A stretch of DNA of 64,000 nt, from positions 37,146,501 through 37,210,500 of the forward strand of contig NW_024465885.1 of NCBI RefSeq assembly GCF_017591425.1. Direction: 5' to 3'. A program made the position numbers and the translations under genes. This DNA is from Ochotona curzoniae (Eukaryota > Chordata > Mammalia > Lagomorpha > Ochotonidae). Position 1 is the stretch's first letter; each line of letters opens with the position of its first letter. The notes beneath the pieces are model-generated. The model was not told the origin of the DNA. It saw only the letters and a program-made list of their open reading frames with translations, and ran no database searches. Shown piece by piece: positions 11,831-22,974 of the stretch.

Positions 11831-12754
11831 ATTGTGGAAGTTTTTGAACTAAGGACCCCAAACAAAAGCTCTGGTCGGACTGAATTGAGACCTGTTTTTC
11901 ATTCTTTGGCCTTTTCTGTTTGTTTAGAACTATATTCTGGTGTGAAGGGTCTTCTAAGGGCCCCTGCCCTAGAACTCTTGATTCATTATCCAGAATGATT
12001 GCTGATGTATATAATTTCAGAGTGAAACATGTAGTTTATAACAAACACTGGATAGGTTGAAGAGAAACTGGGAGGAAAATTATTGTTTGAGAGGTGAAGG
12101 ACAACATTTAAACTAGAAACAGTAACAGGAGAATAGCTTGTTCTATAGAGGGTTACATTAGGAACTTTCATCATATGTAATGCTTAGTTTTTGAGTTGCA
12201 TTGGATTAATTGTGATATTTAGGATCATTATAATTTTGTTAAGAAGTTAGCATTGTAAAGTTAACTTTTATACAACATGGATGTTACAGCACAGCTCTAA
12301 GGGAGCCTTTTTGCTGGCATATGTATGTAATGAGTTCAGTTTGGTTATGTTCTGAATCTGGAGATTTGCTTTAGTTTCCTGCGCCAGTTACTTTTCAGAT
12401 GTAATATTTCACTTTCTCACTGGCTTCCTTTGCTGGCTTTGGTTTTAGTTGTGAAGTTCCCTTTAAAATAGGGTTGGAAAACATCTAACTGTGAGCCATG
12501 TAAGGTCCATGAAATCATTTGGTGTGACCTTGCCACGGCAGCTGCAGGTGGGACTTAACATTCAGTAAATCTCTAGTAGGCTGATTTTTCTGTTGATAGT
12601 TTTTTATGGCCTATAGATGCTGTTAAGTGTCCAAATGGCCATTGGGAGAAAAAGCTTCCCACCTAAAAGCATCATGTGTTTTAAGTTGTTTTACTGGATT
12701 GGGATTTTAATTTATAGTTGTAAATGATTAAAAAATGTTTTCTATGTCATTTAG

Positions 12755-12808
12755 ATGTGTTGGCAAGCCAAGAGCAACAGATGAATGAGATAGTCACCAT
12801 CGATCAAC
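12755..12808 (+). CDS. GABPA: GABPA small coding exon (54 nt)
   Basis: The exon completes a tyrosine codon and reads VLASQEQQMNEIVTIDQ, ending one base into a proline codon before GTGAGT at 12809. It links the Pointed domain to the spacer, about residues 250-268. It is too short to stand out by ORF length and is supported by phase and by exact fit to the GABPA protein. Confidence 0.95.
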
Positions 12809-13760
12809 GTGAGTATTGCTGCGTGCCTGTACTGCCTCCCCACAGAGAAATAAGGTGTTTACTGTATGTAATACAAGGTAGTAACAGGGAAATGTAAAAA
12901 TGTTTGTAAAGGGTTTTAGGTATAAATAGAAACAAAGTAACACATGTAAAAAATAAGATGTAGAACTTATCAGGTATGGGTCCTGTTTTTCTGTCTCTGA
13001 GGAGAGTAGAGTATCCTGAATTGAATGTTTCTGTTTTTACCAATTATGTAGCAGCCATAGGTACTATGTAGTATTGCTTTATACTATTCTCTGTACTTAA
13101 ACATTTTGGCTAAACTGGGTATATACTCTACATTTCTTTTTATAAACTTCTCTTTTTCAAAACACTTAAAAGGTATAAATTGTTTGGTATTTGTAGGTAA
13201 ATTTCACTGTTAAATAGTTTTTCTAAAATGCTATGAGAATCAGTGAGCAAGTGTTTGTAAGAACATGTGTTTTGATTTTAGTATCCCAAGATTTCTGCTT
13301 TGTCAGCAAGGGTAGCTAAGTTAATACCGCAGTTTTTCTCAAAGTGGTGTCAGATTAGGCTGTTAACCGTACTAAAATATGAGTTCTCAATTGTCTGTAT
13401 TTCTCCAGCATTTTAAGTCAGTAATTAGTAAGTCTTTTCTATGAACAAGTTTTTCAAAAATGTGTTTTCATATTTAACTTTTTGTCTAAGGTGTAGGTAC
13501 TAGTTTTAGTTTCATACAATGAAACCAACCTTTAATGTTTCAGATTCACAAACTGTGAAGATAAGTGTTATACTGTACTCTAAGCTTTTTGTGATTTCAT
13601 AAAAATTGTAGAATGAGGCTTTTATACTCAAGTTTTTGTTTTTTTTTTTTTTTTAGCAAATAAAAGGGCTTTTGTTACACCAGTTCCATATAAAGTCTTT
13701 TAGTGATTGTTTCAGTGCTTCCATTACAAGAAAAAAGTTTTCTCCCTGTATTTTTTACAG
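12809..13760 (+). other. GABPA intron (0.95 kb)
   Basis: GTGAGT donor and a TTTTTTACAG acceptor. AT-rich. I see no repeat or RNA gene. Confidence 0.85.
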
Positions 13761-13901
13761 CTGTGCAAATTATTCCTGCGTCAGTGCAGTCAGCTACTCC
13801 CACTGCCATTAAAGTCCTGAACAGCAGCGCCAAGGCGGCCAAAGTCCAGAGGGCTCCACGGATTTCAGGAGAAGACAGGAGCTCACCTGGAAACAGAACA
13901 G
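13761..13901 (+). CDS. GABPA: GABPA coding exon: spacer between PNT and ETS domains
   Basis: Begins by completing the proline codon and reads VQIIPASVQSATPTAIKVLN, then SSAKAAKVQRAPRISGEDRS, a basic, serine-rich and probably flexible spacer. It ends one base into a glycine codon before GTATTT at 13902. Two conservative differences from the human protein as I recall it (ATPTA and KVLN) lie in this unstructured part. This covers about residues 268-315. Confidence 0.95.
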
Positions 13902-14280
13902 GTATTTATGTTAATTAGTTCTTATAGAATCTGTCACATTAGGTGCATTTGGTTTGATTTCACTCTTTATTTTTATTTATTTGTTTATTTATTTTTAACA
14001 TTTTATTATTATTATTCTCATTTTACGATACAGTTCCATAGGCCCCTGGCATTTCCCTTATCCCCTCCCCAATTCCCTGCCCCACCGCACCCACCAATTC
14101 CTTTATATCATTACCAAAATCTAGTTCTTCATACACAGTCATATGTCCATCATTGTGGGCATGGAAAATGGCAGAGTCTAGCATCCTGTTGTCAAGATAT
14201 AGCACACAGTTTCATTGGAAGTCCATCTTTGTCTGGAAGCAAAAATACATACCACACTGCATCCTCACATCTGGATGTTA

Positions 14281-14641
14281 GTCTCCATTACACAGCTACT
14301 ATACATCCCCTTAAATAAAAAGTTATGATACAAAATCAACAATAGAAAGAAACATAGAAATTTACAGTGCCATGAAGTTAAATGACATGTTACTAGAAAT
14401 GAGTCTCCATTACACAACTACTATACATTCCCTTAAATAAAAAGTCATGATGCAAAATCAACAATAAAAATAGAAATTTACAATGCCATGAAGTTAAATG
14501 ATATGTTACTAGATATGACAGTCTCCATTACACAGCTACTATACATCCCCTTAAATGAAGAGCCACAAAACAAAATCAACATCAGGGAAAAAAAAAAGAA
14601 ATTAACAATACCAAGAAGTTAAATAACATGCTACAAAATGC
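14281..14641 (-). repeat. Three ~120-bp tandem repeats in the L1 3' UTR
   Basis: GTCTCCATTACACAGCTACT (one copy has CACAACTACT) starts at 14281, 14403 and 14521, giving unit lengths of 122 and 118 bp with a third copy ending near 14641. Each unit ends with an AAGTTAAATGACATGTTACT-like block. The copies are diverged from one another, so the duplication predates or matches the age of this L1. Confidence 0.85.
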
Positions 14642-14954
14642 CTAACGTGTAGCTGAAGAGATAAAATCAAGAACCTTCTTGAAGAAAATGATGCCACTGT
14701 ATGACCTACAAGTCATTGAATGATTTAATCAGAAGAAAGTGTTTTGAAGAGGTGAAACTAACAGAAAACAACAAAACCCATGTGATATAATTTCCACTGA
14801 TTTTTGTTGAAGTGTATCTCTTCTAGAAAATAAACAGATGGGTTTTGTTTTTGAATCCAGTCTACTAATCTATGATGTTTGATTGAGCTTAAGCCATTTA
14901 CATTCAGAGTTTAACATGTAGGATTGGTACTCTGGTCCTGTAATTTTAGGAATG

Positions 14955-15967
14955 GGTTGAAAGAATTGGTTTAGTCTTCTGTTGTCATTTCACTGGGATG
15001 TTCTTCCCACTTGCCTTTGGTTTTGGTAGGTGCTATTCCTCTTCTCTGTCAAGAGAACATCTTGAAGTATCATTTGTAGGGCAGGTTTGGAAGAGGCAAA
15101 TTCTTTGAACTTTTCTTTACTCTGGAAGAGTTTTATTTTATTTTCAAAGATAAAAGAAAGTTTTGCTGGATATGTTATCCTAGGCTGACAATTTTTTCTT
15201 TTTCAATCTGGAATATGTCACTCCATTCCCTTCTTGCCTGTAGAGTTTCCTGTGAGAGATCTGTGAGCTTAATTGGCATTCCTTTATATGTCAATTGATG
15301 TTTTTCACGTGCACATTTAAGGATCTTTTCCTTATGTTTGATTCAAGAGAGCTTGATTATCATGTGTTGTGGTCAAGATCACTTTTGATCAAGCCTGTTG
15401 GGAGTTCTGTGCCCTTCCTGGCTCTTGTTTCCCAGTTCTTTCTCCAGATTAGGGAACTTTTCCTTGATTATTTCATTAAATACATTTGCAAACTCAGCTT
15501 CTCTTTCTGCACCTTCTGGGACTCCCATAACTCTTCTATTTGCCCTCTTCATAGTGTCTTTCAATTCTTGAATACTTTTTTTTGGCCTGATCCAGCTCTG
15601 CTTCCAGCTTTTTGTTTATTTCCCCCTGATGACAGGAAATATCTTCCAATTCTGAGAGTCTTTCTTCTGCTTGCTTCATTCTCTTTTGGAGACTCTCCAC
15701 TGTAGTTTTCATTTGCTCTACTGTGTTCTTAATTTCTGATATATCAGCCTTGATTTGCTTTATTGCCTCCTTAAATTCTTTGAACTGTTGTATGTGTTTC
15801 TCATTTTTGATCAGAATCTTTAAAATGAGTCTTATGGATTCTGTGTCCCCCATTTTCTCGATGTCTTCCTCAGTGAACTCTGAGGCTGGCGTAGGGTTTT
15901 GCTCCTTTTCCAGGGAGTTTTTGGTAATATTCATTGTGCCTTTGTCTGTTCTTTTGCTCTTGGTCAT
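14955..15967 (-). pseudogene. L1 ORF1 (RNA-binding chaperone), frameshifted
   Basis: Starts with a Met at 15967. The first 143 codons include a long charged coiled coil (KEAIKQIKADISEIKNTVEQ and neighbours) typical of the trimerisation region. The frame shifts near 15540-15564 at a T-run on the + strand, then continues with ANRRVMGVPEGAEREAEFAN, the RRM-like domain (the GVPEG motif is diagnostic for ORF1p). The C-terminal domain follows in shifted frames at about 15300-14960 (LQARREW and PAKLSF motifs). It is not functional as written. Confidence 0.85.
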
Positions 15968-17257
15968 TGCACTTCTGGTTAGCAGAGTTTTCTCCTTGGG
16001 GCAGGTTTCTAAGCTGTGTCACCCATAGGTCTCCAATGCGATTTTACTGATTGAAGTTGGTACACAACTTTTTGCTTGCAGCCACTTGTGTCACAACCTC
16101 CAGTGAGTTCCAGGTCTGGGTTCTTATGTTAGATTTTTACTGTGGTCTCCACAGCCCTGGCTCTTGGCTCACCACTCTCCACCTCCTGTGATAACCGTGC
16201 TGAGGCTGCACTGTTGTCTCTGCCACCTTTCTCCCACTTTCGGTTGGAGCAGGTCCAAGGATTAGGGGAGACACCAGATGTCCTACTTAGTTAGGTTGTT
16301 GGTGGCGCTGATCTTGTCAAACTTTTGGACATTAGGTCTGGATGCCACATAGACTTATTTTGACCGGTACAATGCCACATTTGGTATTATTTTTCTGCAG
16401 GATCAGTGCAGTCCATGGACCTCAGCAAGTTCTCATGAGCTCAGCACATGCGCAGTTCACTGTTGTCCCCTGCAGTCCTAAAGCTATTGCCACAGTGTGC
16501 AAAATGGCGCCTGACGTACCACCACTACAGTTCTTGATCTGCTGGCCTGCCAGCAGATTTAAGGGCTATCCAGACCTGCCCCTGGTGGAACTTGTAGAAT
16601 TTTATGTCGTTGCAGTTCACTGAGTCAGAAATGAGCTTACTCCCAGCTCAGAGCATGCTCAGTCCTTTCCCTTGCCCTTTTCTCCCTACGCAAAATGGTG
16701 TCCAATTTGTTCTTGGGGGCTGACTGGGCTATGAAATCCACCCTGTTCTCGCACTGCCTGTCTGGGATCTGCTGCTCGGTCTCTGTTCTTGGTCAAATCA
16801 AACGGACCAGCAGGACAGACATTTCTTTGTCTGTGTTCAGCTCCCAAGCTCCCAGTGAAAGTCCCTCCCCACCTGGTTGCTGGTGGAGTTTTGGCTCTGC
16901 TGGAGTTCAGATCGCTGTTAAGTGAATGCTGCTGGAGTATGAGTCACTGCAACACCACAGCATTGTGTCCACTGCTTTCCTGTGTCTGTCAGTCTCCAGG
17001 TACCCCTCTGCTGTTGTTCTGTCCTTTCTTATTTCCTGCAAAGTGCCTTCTCTGCTTTATCTTGATTAAATATTTTTCTGTCCGTTTGATCCTGTCCTTA
17101 TCCTGTTCCGCCATCTTGATTCTCTGATTTCACTCTTTAGAAATGTGTATTCTGTCTATTGTGACAGAATGTGGAAAGCAGTTGTTTAAAATAAGAAAAC
17201 TGTTTTTACTTTTGGTCCTTGTAATTTGGTAATATTCTTGTCATGTTGTCAAATCAG

Positions 17258-17450
17258 GAAACAATGGACAGATCCAGCTATGGCAGTTTTTACTAGAACT
17301 CCTTACTGACAAAGATGCTCGAGACTGTATTTCCTGGGTTGGTGATGAAGGTGAATTTAAACTAAATCAACCTGAGCTAGTTGCTCAAAAATGGGGACAG
17401 CGTAAAAATAAGCCTACAATGAACTATGAGAAACTCAGTCGTGCATTAAG
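17258..17450 (+). CDS. GABPA: GABPA coding exon: first two-thirds of the ETS DNA-binding domain
   Basis: The exon completes a glycine codon and reads [20 protein letters not shown], then [20 protein letters not shown] and [20 protein letters not shown], ending RAL plus two bases of an arginine codon before GTAAGT at 17451. It contains the three spaced tryptophans of the ETS winged helix-turn-helix (LWQF, CISWVG, KWGQRK) and the recognition helix [11 protein letters not shown]. The second of the two core GGA-reading arginines is split by the following intron. This covers about residues 315-379, fully conserved as far as I can judge. Confidence 0.97.
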
Positions 17451-18205
17451 GTAAGTATTTATTGTATTTCTTCCCCTAACTAGAGATAGCATTTTATTCT
17501 AGGTGTAAGCTTTCTATATAATTGTAAAGTACAAGTTCATATCATTTTCTTTATAAATTAAAAACAATAAAATTTGCATGCATGTTATATTAAAAATAAG
17601 CTTATAAAAATGCCTTAGCTACTTTGGTGTACACAGCTTTTCAAAAAGATTATTCTAAGATCATTTGTTAAAAAAAAAAGATCATTTATTTTATCTGATT
17701 TAAAAACATGTAATACTCTTCAGAACAAAAATGTCATAATCTTTGGTATTTTTGTTGTTTGCATAGCAGAAGATGCTATCATTTGCATGCATGAATTGAA
17801 TGTCAATTTTAGCAAAATGTGAATACTGTATTTATAAGTGCCTTTTTCATCCTCCTATCTGCCTAAGTCTGAATATCATAAAATTGTAATTGAATAAAAT
17901 TCTTAAGACTGTAGGAATAGTATAAAAAGTTTTTGACAGTTTTGTCTGTAACATTGTACTTAGTATAATGATGAAAATTCATGATGTAAGCTTAACGTAT
18001 TTAAGAAGGATGATGTGTAGGATAACATTGGATTATGCATGTGAATTTTTGGGATGTAGTTACAGTCAAATAGTTGTGCATTTTGTCTGTTCAGGTAATG
18101 TGCCTTTTATTGTTTCATGTTTCACTTTACTGTGGTGTGTGAACTTCACACTGGGATGTGATTTGGCTTTCATCAGGCTCCTTCCCCACCCCACCCTGTA
18201 ATTAA

Positions 18206-18260
18206 CTAATTCTCTTTCTCTTTCACACACACACAGGCACACACACACTCTCTCTTTTCA
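18206..18260. repeat. Pyrimidine and CA microsatellite
   Basis: TCTCTTTCTCTTTC followed by CACACACACACAGGCACACA and CTCTCTCT. Short, imperfect. Confidence 0.8.
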
Positions 18261-18574
18261 TCTTCTCATGCTAGTTTCATTGTGTGAAGATTTTGGTTAG
18301 GCTGTATGTCCATTATTACAGTATCATGGTCATGTAAATACCACCATGTAGCTTTCTTATTTCTTCTCAAATGATCCTTTGTGTCTTTTAGAGTTAATGA
18401 TGAAATTGCTTAGTTTTCAGTATGCTTGACACTCTTTCTCAGAATCATTTTGGCAAGTGGAAATACCCTTTCTGTGTAATTAAAATTAAAACTACTATTT
18501 TGTCAGTGGACGAAAATTGCACGTATACAATCAAATTTACAGGCCTAAAACTTAGAGTCACATAGTTAGAATTA

Positions 18575-18815
18575 ATAATTAAGATGTGGGGGCAGATCTC
18601 TGCTTAAAACCCTGCTGGAATACCCACGAACTGTCCGAGTGTTTGGGTGTGAGTCTTGGTTATGCTTCTAAGTCCGGCTAATGCACACCATGGAGGAGCA
18701 AGTGAGGACTCAGACTTGGGCCTCCCGCATTGGAAGCCCAGATTGCCCTATCTTTGGGGCTTAAGGAGGATGGAAATCTGTGTCTCATTCTGCTTTTTCA
18801 GATAAAATTTTAAAA
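18575..18815 (+). repeat. Old C-type SINE
   Basis: Sense and diverged. GGGGGCAGATCTCTGCTTAA, GGCTAATGCACACCATGG and the GATTGCCCTATCTTTGGGG region follow family order. Confidence 0.5.
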
Positions 18816-18869
18816 TAATAAATAACCTGTGTAATCTCACCAGATTTGATTAATTCAACAATTACCAAA

Positions 18870-19160
18870 ATCTATTTATTTATTTATTTATTTATTTATT
18901 GGAAAGGCAGATATACAGAGAGAAGGGACAGAGAGGAAGATCTTCTGTCTGATAATTCATTCCTCAAACGGCCACAATGGCCAGAGCTGAGCTGATCCAA
19001 AGCCAGGAGCCTCTTCCGGTCCCCCATGCGGGTGCAGGATCCCAAGGCTTTGGGCCATCCTCAACTGCTTTCCCAGGCCACAAGCAGGGAGCTGGATGGG
19101 AACCTGCGCCTGGCACATTCACGGCGAGGAATTTGGCCAATGAGCTACTACCCAGGGCCC
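18870..19160 (-). repeat. C-type SINE with expanded (TTTA)n tail
   Basis: TATTTATTTATTTATTTATT precedes GGAAAGGCAGATATACAGAG. The poly(A) tail has become a tetranucleotide array. The 5' end of the element reads CTACTACCCAGGGCCC at about 19145-19160. Confidence 0.85.
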
Positions 19161-19162
19161 TA

Positions 19163-19502
19163 ATTCATTTTTTTTTGTTTTAAGGTTTATTTATTTTTAT
19201 TGGAAAAGCAGATATACAGAGAGGGGGAGAGACAGAGAACGATCTTCCGTCCGATGGTTCACTCACCAAGTGACCGCAGCAGCTGGAGCTGAGCCAATCT
19301 GAAGCTAGGAGCCAGGAGCTCTTCCAAGTCTCCCACACAGGTGCAGGGTCTCAAGGTTTTGGGCCGTCTTCCACTGCTTTTCCAGGGCACAGGTAGGGAG
19401 CTGGATGGGAAGTGGGACCACCGGGATTAGAACCGGCGTACATATGGGACCCCGGCATGTGCAAGGCGAGGACTTTAACCATTACAACATCGTGCTCGGC
19501 CC
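19163..19502 (-). repeat. C-type SINE in tandem with the previous one
   Basis: Near full-length antisense copy placed directly beside 18870-19160. GATTAGAACCGGCG near 19425 is the complement of the B box, and the end reads ACATCGTGCTCGGCCC. Confidence 0.85.
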
Positions 19503-19959
19503 TGTATTATTTGTTTGTTTTGTTTTGTTTTGTTTTAATTAAAACCTTACAAGGCAGTTGTTGATTATTAGGCCACCTAGTAAAATTTACAAAATGGAAA
19601 ATCTAATCTCGGGATATTGTCTGGTTACATATCATAGAGACGTGATGCTGTCTGCTTAACAGTAAGAAGGCAGTAGACTGAAAAGGGAGCCCAGGAAGAA
19701 TTTGGAATGTACGCATATTTGATTTAAACAAATAGTACTGGGAAAAAGAATATAGGAAAAGTTTGATTCAGTAGTGCTGCTACATTCAGCTCTCCTTCTG
19801 GAGGAAGCGTGACTCCTTCCTTGCCCTACCAAAAATCAGTTTTTTGTTCAAAATGATAAACTTGAAAAGTAATGTAGGAAGGCATCAAGAGATACACACC
19901 TTTTTGACTACTAGCACAGCAAGAAAAGACATTTATACTTTGACAAGTTGGGTTCGACA

Positions 19960-20220
19960 GAGTGGTTTTCAGTCACTAGATTGCTTGGTGCCTGGCTTAC
20001 GTCCAGTCTCCTCCAGATCCAAACTGGCTTCCTTCTCTGTGTGTTCTGGAAAGTAGCAGGTGATGGCTCATGTCTGTGGTCCAGTGTTCGTGCTGTTATC
20101 TTTGTGGAAGACCTGGATGGACCTCCTAGTATGAGACTGATCCAACTCCAGCTGCTACAGGTGTTTTGTGGAGAGCGCCAGTGGGTGCAAAATTCTCCTC
20201 TGTCTCTGAAATAATAGAAT
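19960..20220 (+). repeat. Old C-type SINE
   Basis: Sense and diverged: CTTCTCTGTGTGTTCTGGAA, GGCTCATGTCTGTGGTCC and GGAAGACCTGGATGGACCTC. Open frames across it are incidental. Confidence 0.55.
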
Positions 20221-20480
20221 TTCAAAAATTCAAAATGCAAAGTTTAAGACTCTATCAAGGGAAAGATCACAATTGGACTATATTTAAAATTCAGGCTTCT
20301 GACCATCAAAAGCTATCATCAAAGAGTGAAAGGTGTGTTGTTCATAACTGACAGAACACTCATGTCCAGAATATCTGAAGAAATCACAGAAATCAATAAA
20401 AAATATTTTAGCTAGACAAGAGACTTGAATAGACGATTTAGGTTAGGGATTATTCAAATAGATAAAGAATATAAACTCTA

Positions 20481-20808
20481 GGCCTGGCATGGTAGCCTAG
20501 CAGCTGAAATCCTCACCTTGCACGCACCATTATCCTGTTTGGATGCCGGTTCTAATCTTGGCAGCCCTGCTTCCCATGCAGCTCCCTGCTTGTGTCCTGG
20601 GAAAGCAGTTGAGGAGCTTTGGGACCCTGTACCCACATGAGAGACCTGGAAGAGGAGGATCTGGACCCCTGGCTTTGGATTCGCTCAGCTTCGTCTGTTG
20701 TGGCCACTTGGGGAATGAATTATCAGATGGAAGATATTCCTCTTTGTCTCTCCTCCTCTCTGAATAAACGTCTTTCCAATAAAAATAAAATAAATCTTAA
20801 AAAAATAT
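20481..20808 (+). repeat. C-type SINE with 12-bp TSD
   Basis: ATATAAACTCTA flanks it at 20469-20480 and 20809-20820. Sense copy with GGTTCTAATCTTGGCAGCCC (B box) and an AATAAAAATAAAATAAATC tail. Confidence 0.9.
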
Positions 20809-21009
20809 ATATAAACTCTAAGGTATGCATTCTCATGGAAATTCGAATTAAAACCACAGTAAAATGATACTGTCCACCTCCTAGAATGGGGAAAATTACA
20901 AATTAGATTACAAATAGCAGATGTTGGTGAGGGTATGGCAGTGTTTGGGCACTTTGAGAGTGCCCTTATTAGCAATTGTCAGGTACTACAGTTGCTTTAG
21001 AAGAACATG

Positions 21010-21258
21010 TCATGGCTAGTATTGTGTGGCACTGCAGGTTAAGCTGCTTCCTGAACACCGTTTCAAGTCCTGGTGCTCCATTTCTGATTCCTCTCCCTGC
21101 TGCAGATGGAACAGGTGTATAGGCCTGACCCAAAAGGAGCTTCAGCCTCCTGGCTTTGGCCTGGCCTAGACTTCGCCATTGACCGCTTTGGGGAAATGAA
21201 CCAGCAGATTGAATACGTTTGTCTCTCTTTCTCTGTAACACTACCTTTCAAACAAGTA
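21010..21258 (+). repeat. Old C-type SINE
   Basis: Sense: TCAAGTCCTGGTGCTCC (decayed B box), TGGCTTTGGCCTGGCCTAGA and CTCTCTTTCTCTGTAACACT. This is an older subfamily type (CCTGGCC rather than GGATCGGC). Confidence 0.65.
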
Positions 21259-21560
21259 AGTTAGAGAAGGATGGCATGCATATGTGCACACCAACTTTCT
21301 GATACCATGCCCCAAATAGAAGCCACACAAATATCTCTAAATAGGAAAATGAACAAATCAGTTGTGATGAATCCAGATAATCAAAGCAAATGAATTACTG
21401 CTAAGACAGAGACTGTGGTCAACCTTGCAACATAATGTTCAAGGAAAGCCTCCACACCCGAGTGATTGCATACTGTATCTGTACATGCTGTGTCAGTGTA
21501 TTCATTTGGAGTTTAAGAAACAGGAAAATTTAAGTTACAGCTTTTAAAAATGCATATTTT

Positions 21561-21902
21561 GGGCCCGGCGCGGTGGCGCAAGTGGTTAAAGGTCCTCGCC
21601 TTGCACGCCCGGGATCCCATATGGGCGCCGGTTCTAATCCCGGCAGCCCCGCTTCCCTTCCAGCTCCCTGCCTGTGGCCTGGGAAAGCAGTCGAGGACGG
21701 CCCAAAGCTTTGGGAACCTGCACCCGTGTGGGAGACCCGGAAGAGGCTCCTGGCTTCGGATCGGCATAGTATCGGCCCGTTGCGCTCACTTGGGGAGTGA
21801 ATCATCGGACGGAAGATCTTCCTCTCTGTCTCTCCTCTCTGTATATCCGCCTTTCCAATAAATCAAATAATAAAAATAAATCTTTAAAAAAAATAAATAA
21901 AT
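21561..21902 (+). repeat. Best-preserved C-type SINE, 15-bp TSD
   Basis: AAAAATGCATATTTT flanks it at 21546-21560 and 21903-21917, an exact duplication. The head GGGCCCGGCGCGGTGGCGCA and the A-box-like GTGGCGCAAGTGG precede the B-box GGTTCTAATCC at about 21630. These are the internal RNA polymerase III promoter parts of a tRNA-derived SINE. The body (TCGAGGACGGCCCAAAGCTT, AGGCTCCTGGCTTCGGATCG) ends in CGCCTTTCCAATAAATCAAA. It resembles the rabbit C repeat in layout but not in detail. Mobilisation would be by L1 machinery. I use this copy as the reference for the family in this window. Confidence 0.93.
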
Positions 21903-22044
21903 AAAAATGCATATTTTAATGATAAAAGTAAGAAAGTAGTATATGAGAGCAGGTTGTTTGGCCCTTAAGTGGGTTAAGAAGTTAATTAGGAGATATTTGG
22001 ACATGATTTCAGTTGCTGACGTAATTGTTTTGTTTTCTTTTTGT

Positions 22045-22355
22045 GTTTATGAATTTTGTATCCATGAAAGGCAGGGTTAGAGAGGAAGACACAGAGTTCC
22101 CTGGTGTTCACTCTCCAAGCTGTGATAGCTGGAACTGGGTCAGCCTGCAGCCGGAAGCCAGATGCTTCTTCTGGGTTTCCCATAAGGGTGCAGGGGCCCC
22201 AAGCACTTGGGCCATTATCTACTACTTGTTTTGGCACATGAGTAGGGAGCTGGATCACAAGTCGAGCAGCCAGTACTCAGAAAAGCACCCTTATGTTAGT
22301 GTCAGCCCCACAGGCAGTGACTTTACCCGCTATTGCAGCACCGACCTGAATGACA
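22045..22355 (-). repeat. Old C-type SINE
   Basis: Antisense: GAAAGGCAGGGTTAGAGAGG, GGGTCAGCCTGCAGCCGGAA and a CAGCACCGACCTG end. Diverged. Confidence 0.7.
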
Positions 22356-22659
22356 CTTTTAACAGGTAAGTGCTTACTGTTGGGCTAAATTACCAAGCTG
22401 TTCTCTTTTGTATCCTCTTTGTGTTGTTCATTTCATAACTTTTAAAAAGTTTTAAATTTGTATCAAATAATGGATGAACAGAAATCATATCCATGAAAGT
22501 GTGGATATCATACACTTTTTTACTTTACATTAGGGGAGCAAAATGCAATAATTACAGTTCAATACGGTTCTGATACTCCTGCTATATATCAGGTAGAAGT
22601 AAATGGCTAAAATTCGCATTTTCTATTTTATTACTAAGAAACTAAGAAACATACAAGAT

Positions 22660-22968
22660 TATTTATTTATTGGAAAGGCAGATATACAGAGGAGGAGAGA
22701 CAGAGAGGAAGATCTTCTGTCCAATGATTCACTCCCCAAGTGAGCCGCAACGGCCGATACTATGCCGATCCGAAGCCAGGAGCCTCTTCCGGGTCTCCCA
22801 TATGGGTGCAGGGTCCCAAAGCTTTGGGCCGTCCTCAACTGCTTTCCCAGACCACAGGCAGGAAGCTGGATGGGAAGCAGTTCTGCCAGGATTCAAACCC
22901 GTGCCCATATGGGATCCCGGCACATGCAAGGTGAGGACTTTAACCACTGGGCTATCACGCAGGACTCA
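22660..22968 (-). repeat. C-type SINE, fairly young
   Basis: Antisense: TTATTGGAAAGGCAGATATA, GCCGATCCGAAGCCAGGAGC and GGGATCCCGGCACATGCAAG. No clean duplication seen. Confidence 0.85.
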
Positions 22969-22974
22969 TATTTA

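Larger units (their letters stand above)
8955..12754 (+). other. GABPA intron (3.8 kb)
   Basis: GTATAA donor and CATTTAG acceptor. It has one old SINE and two MIR-like fossils. The stretches 9735-11685 and 11835-12754 are AT-rich single-copy-looking sequence in which I see no gene or repeat. Confidence 0.85.
13955..17139 (-). mobile_element. ORF2-deleted L1 (HAL1-like), complete at both ends, 15-bp TSD
   Basis: TGATTTCACTCTTTA is present at 13955-13969 and again at 17125-17139. Between them, on the minus strand, lie: a 5' UTR of about 1.1 kb (17124 to about 16000) opening with ATCAAGATGGCGGAAC (a YY1-type AAGATGGCGG at the 5' end, as in other L1s); ORF1 (15967 to about 14955); a stub of the first few dozen codons of ORF2 (about 14940-14810); then directly the 3' UTR with tandem repeats and an interrupted poly(A) (TTTATTTTTATTTATTTG on +). 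The reverse transcriptase, most of the endonuclease and the C-terminal domain of ORF2 are missing, yet the ends are intact. It was therefore copied as a shortened RNA or deleted afterwards. Confidence 0.85.
13902..17257 (+). other. GABPA intron (3.4 kb), almost entirely one L1 insertion
   Basis: Without the 3.17-kb insertion (13955-17139 including one duplication copy) the intron would be only about 0.19 kb. A full element with its own antisense promoter region therefore sits between the spacer exon and the ETS-domain exon. Confidence 0.85.
20220..21545 (+). mobile_element. Old L1 ORF2 3' fragment with two nested SINEs
   Basis: Sense-strand L1 remains: CAAAAGCTATCATCAAAGAG, GAGACTTGAATAGACGATTT and GGAAATTCGAATTAAAACCA match the familiar 3' part of ORF2 (the ..SLIIREMQIKTT.. 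region). It is split by SINEs at 20481-20808 and about 21010-21258. No open frame is left. Confidence 0.65.

Noticed and set aside
21561..21902. A tRNA gene, because of A-box and B-box motifs
   Set aside because: The motifs belong to the tRNA-derived head of a 340-bp SINE present in dozens of copies. No cloverleaf with anticodon arm is preserved.
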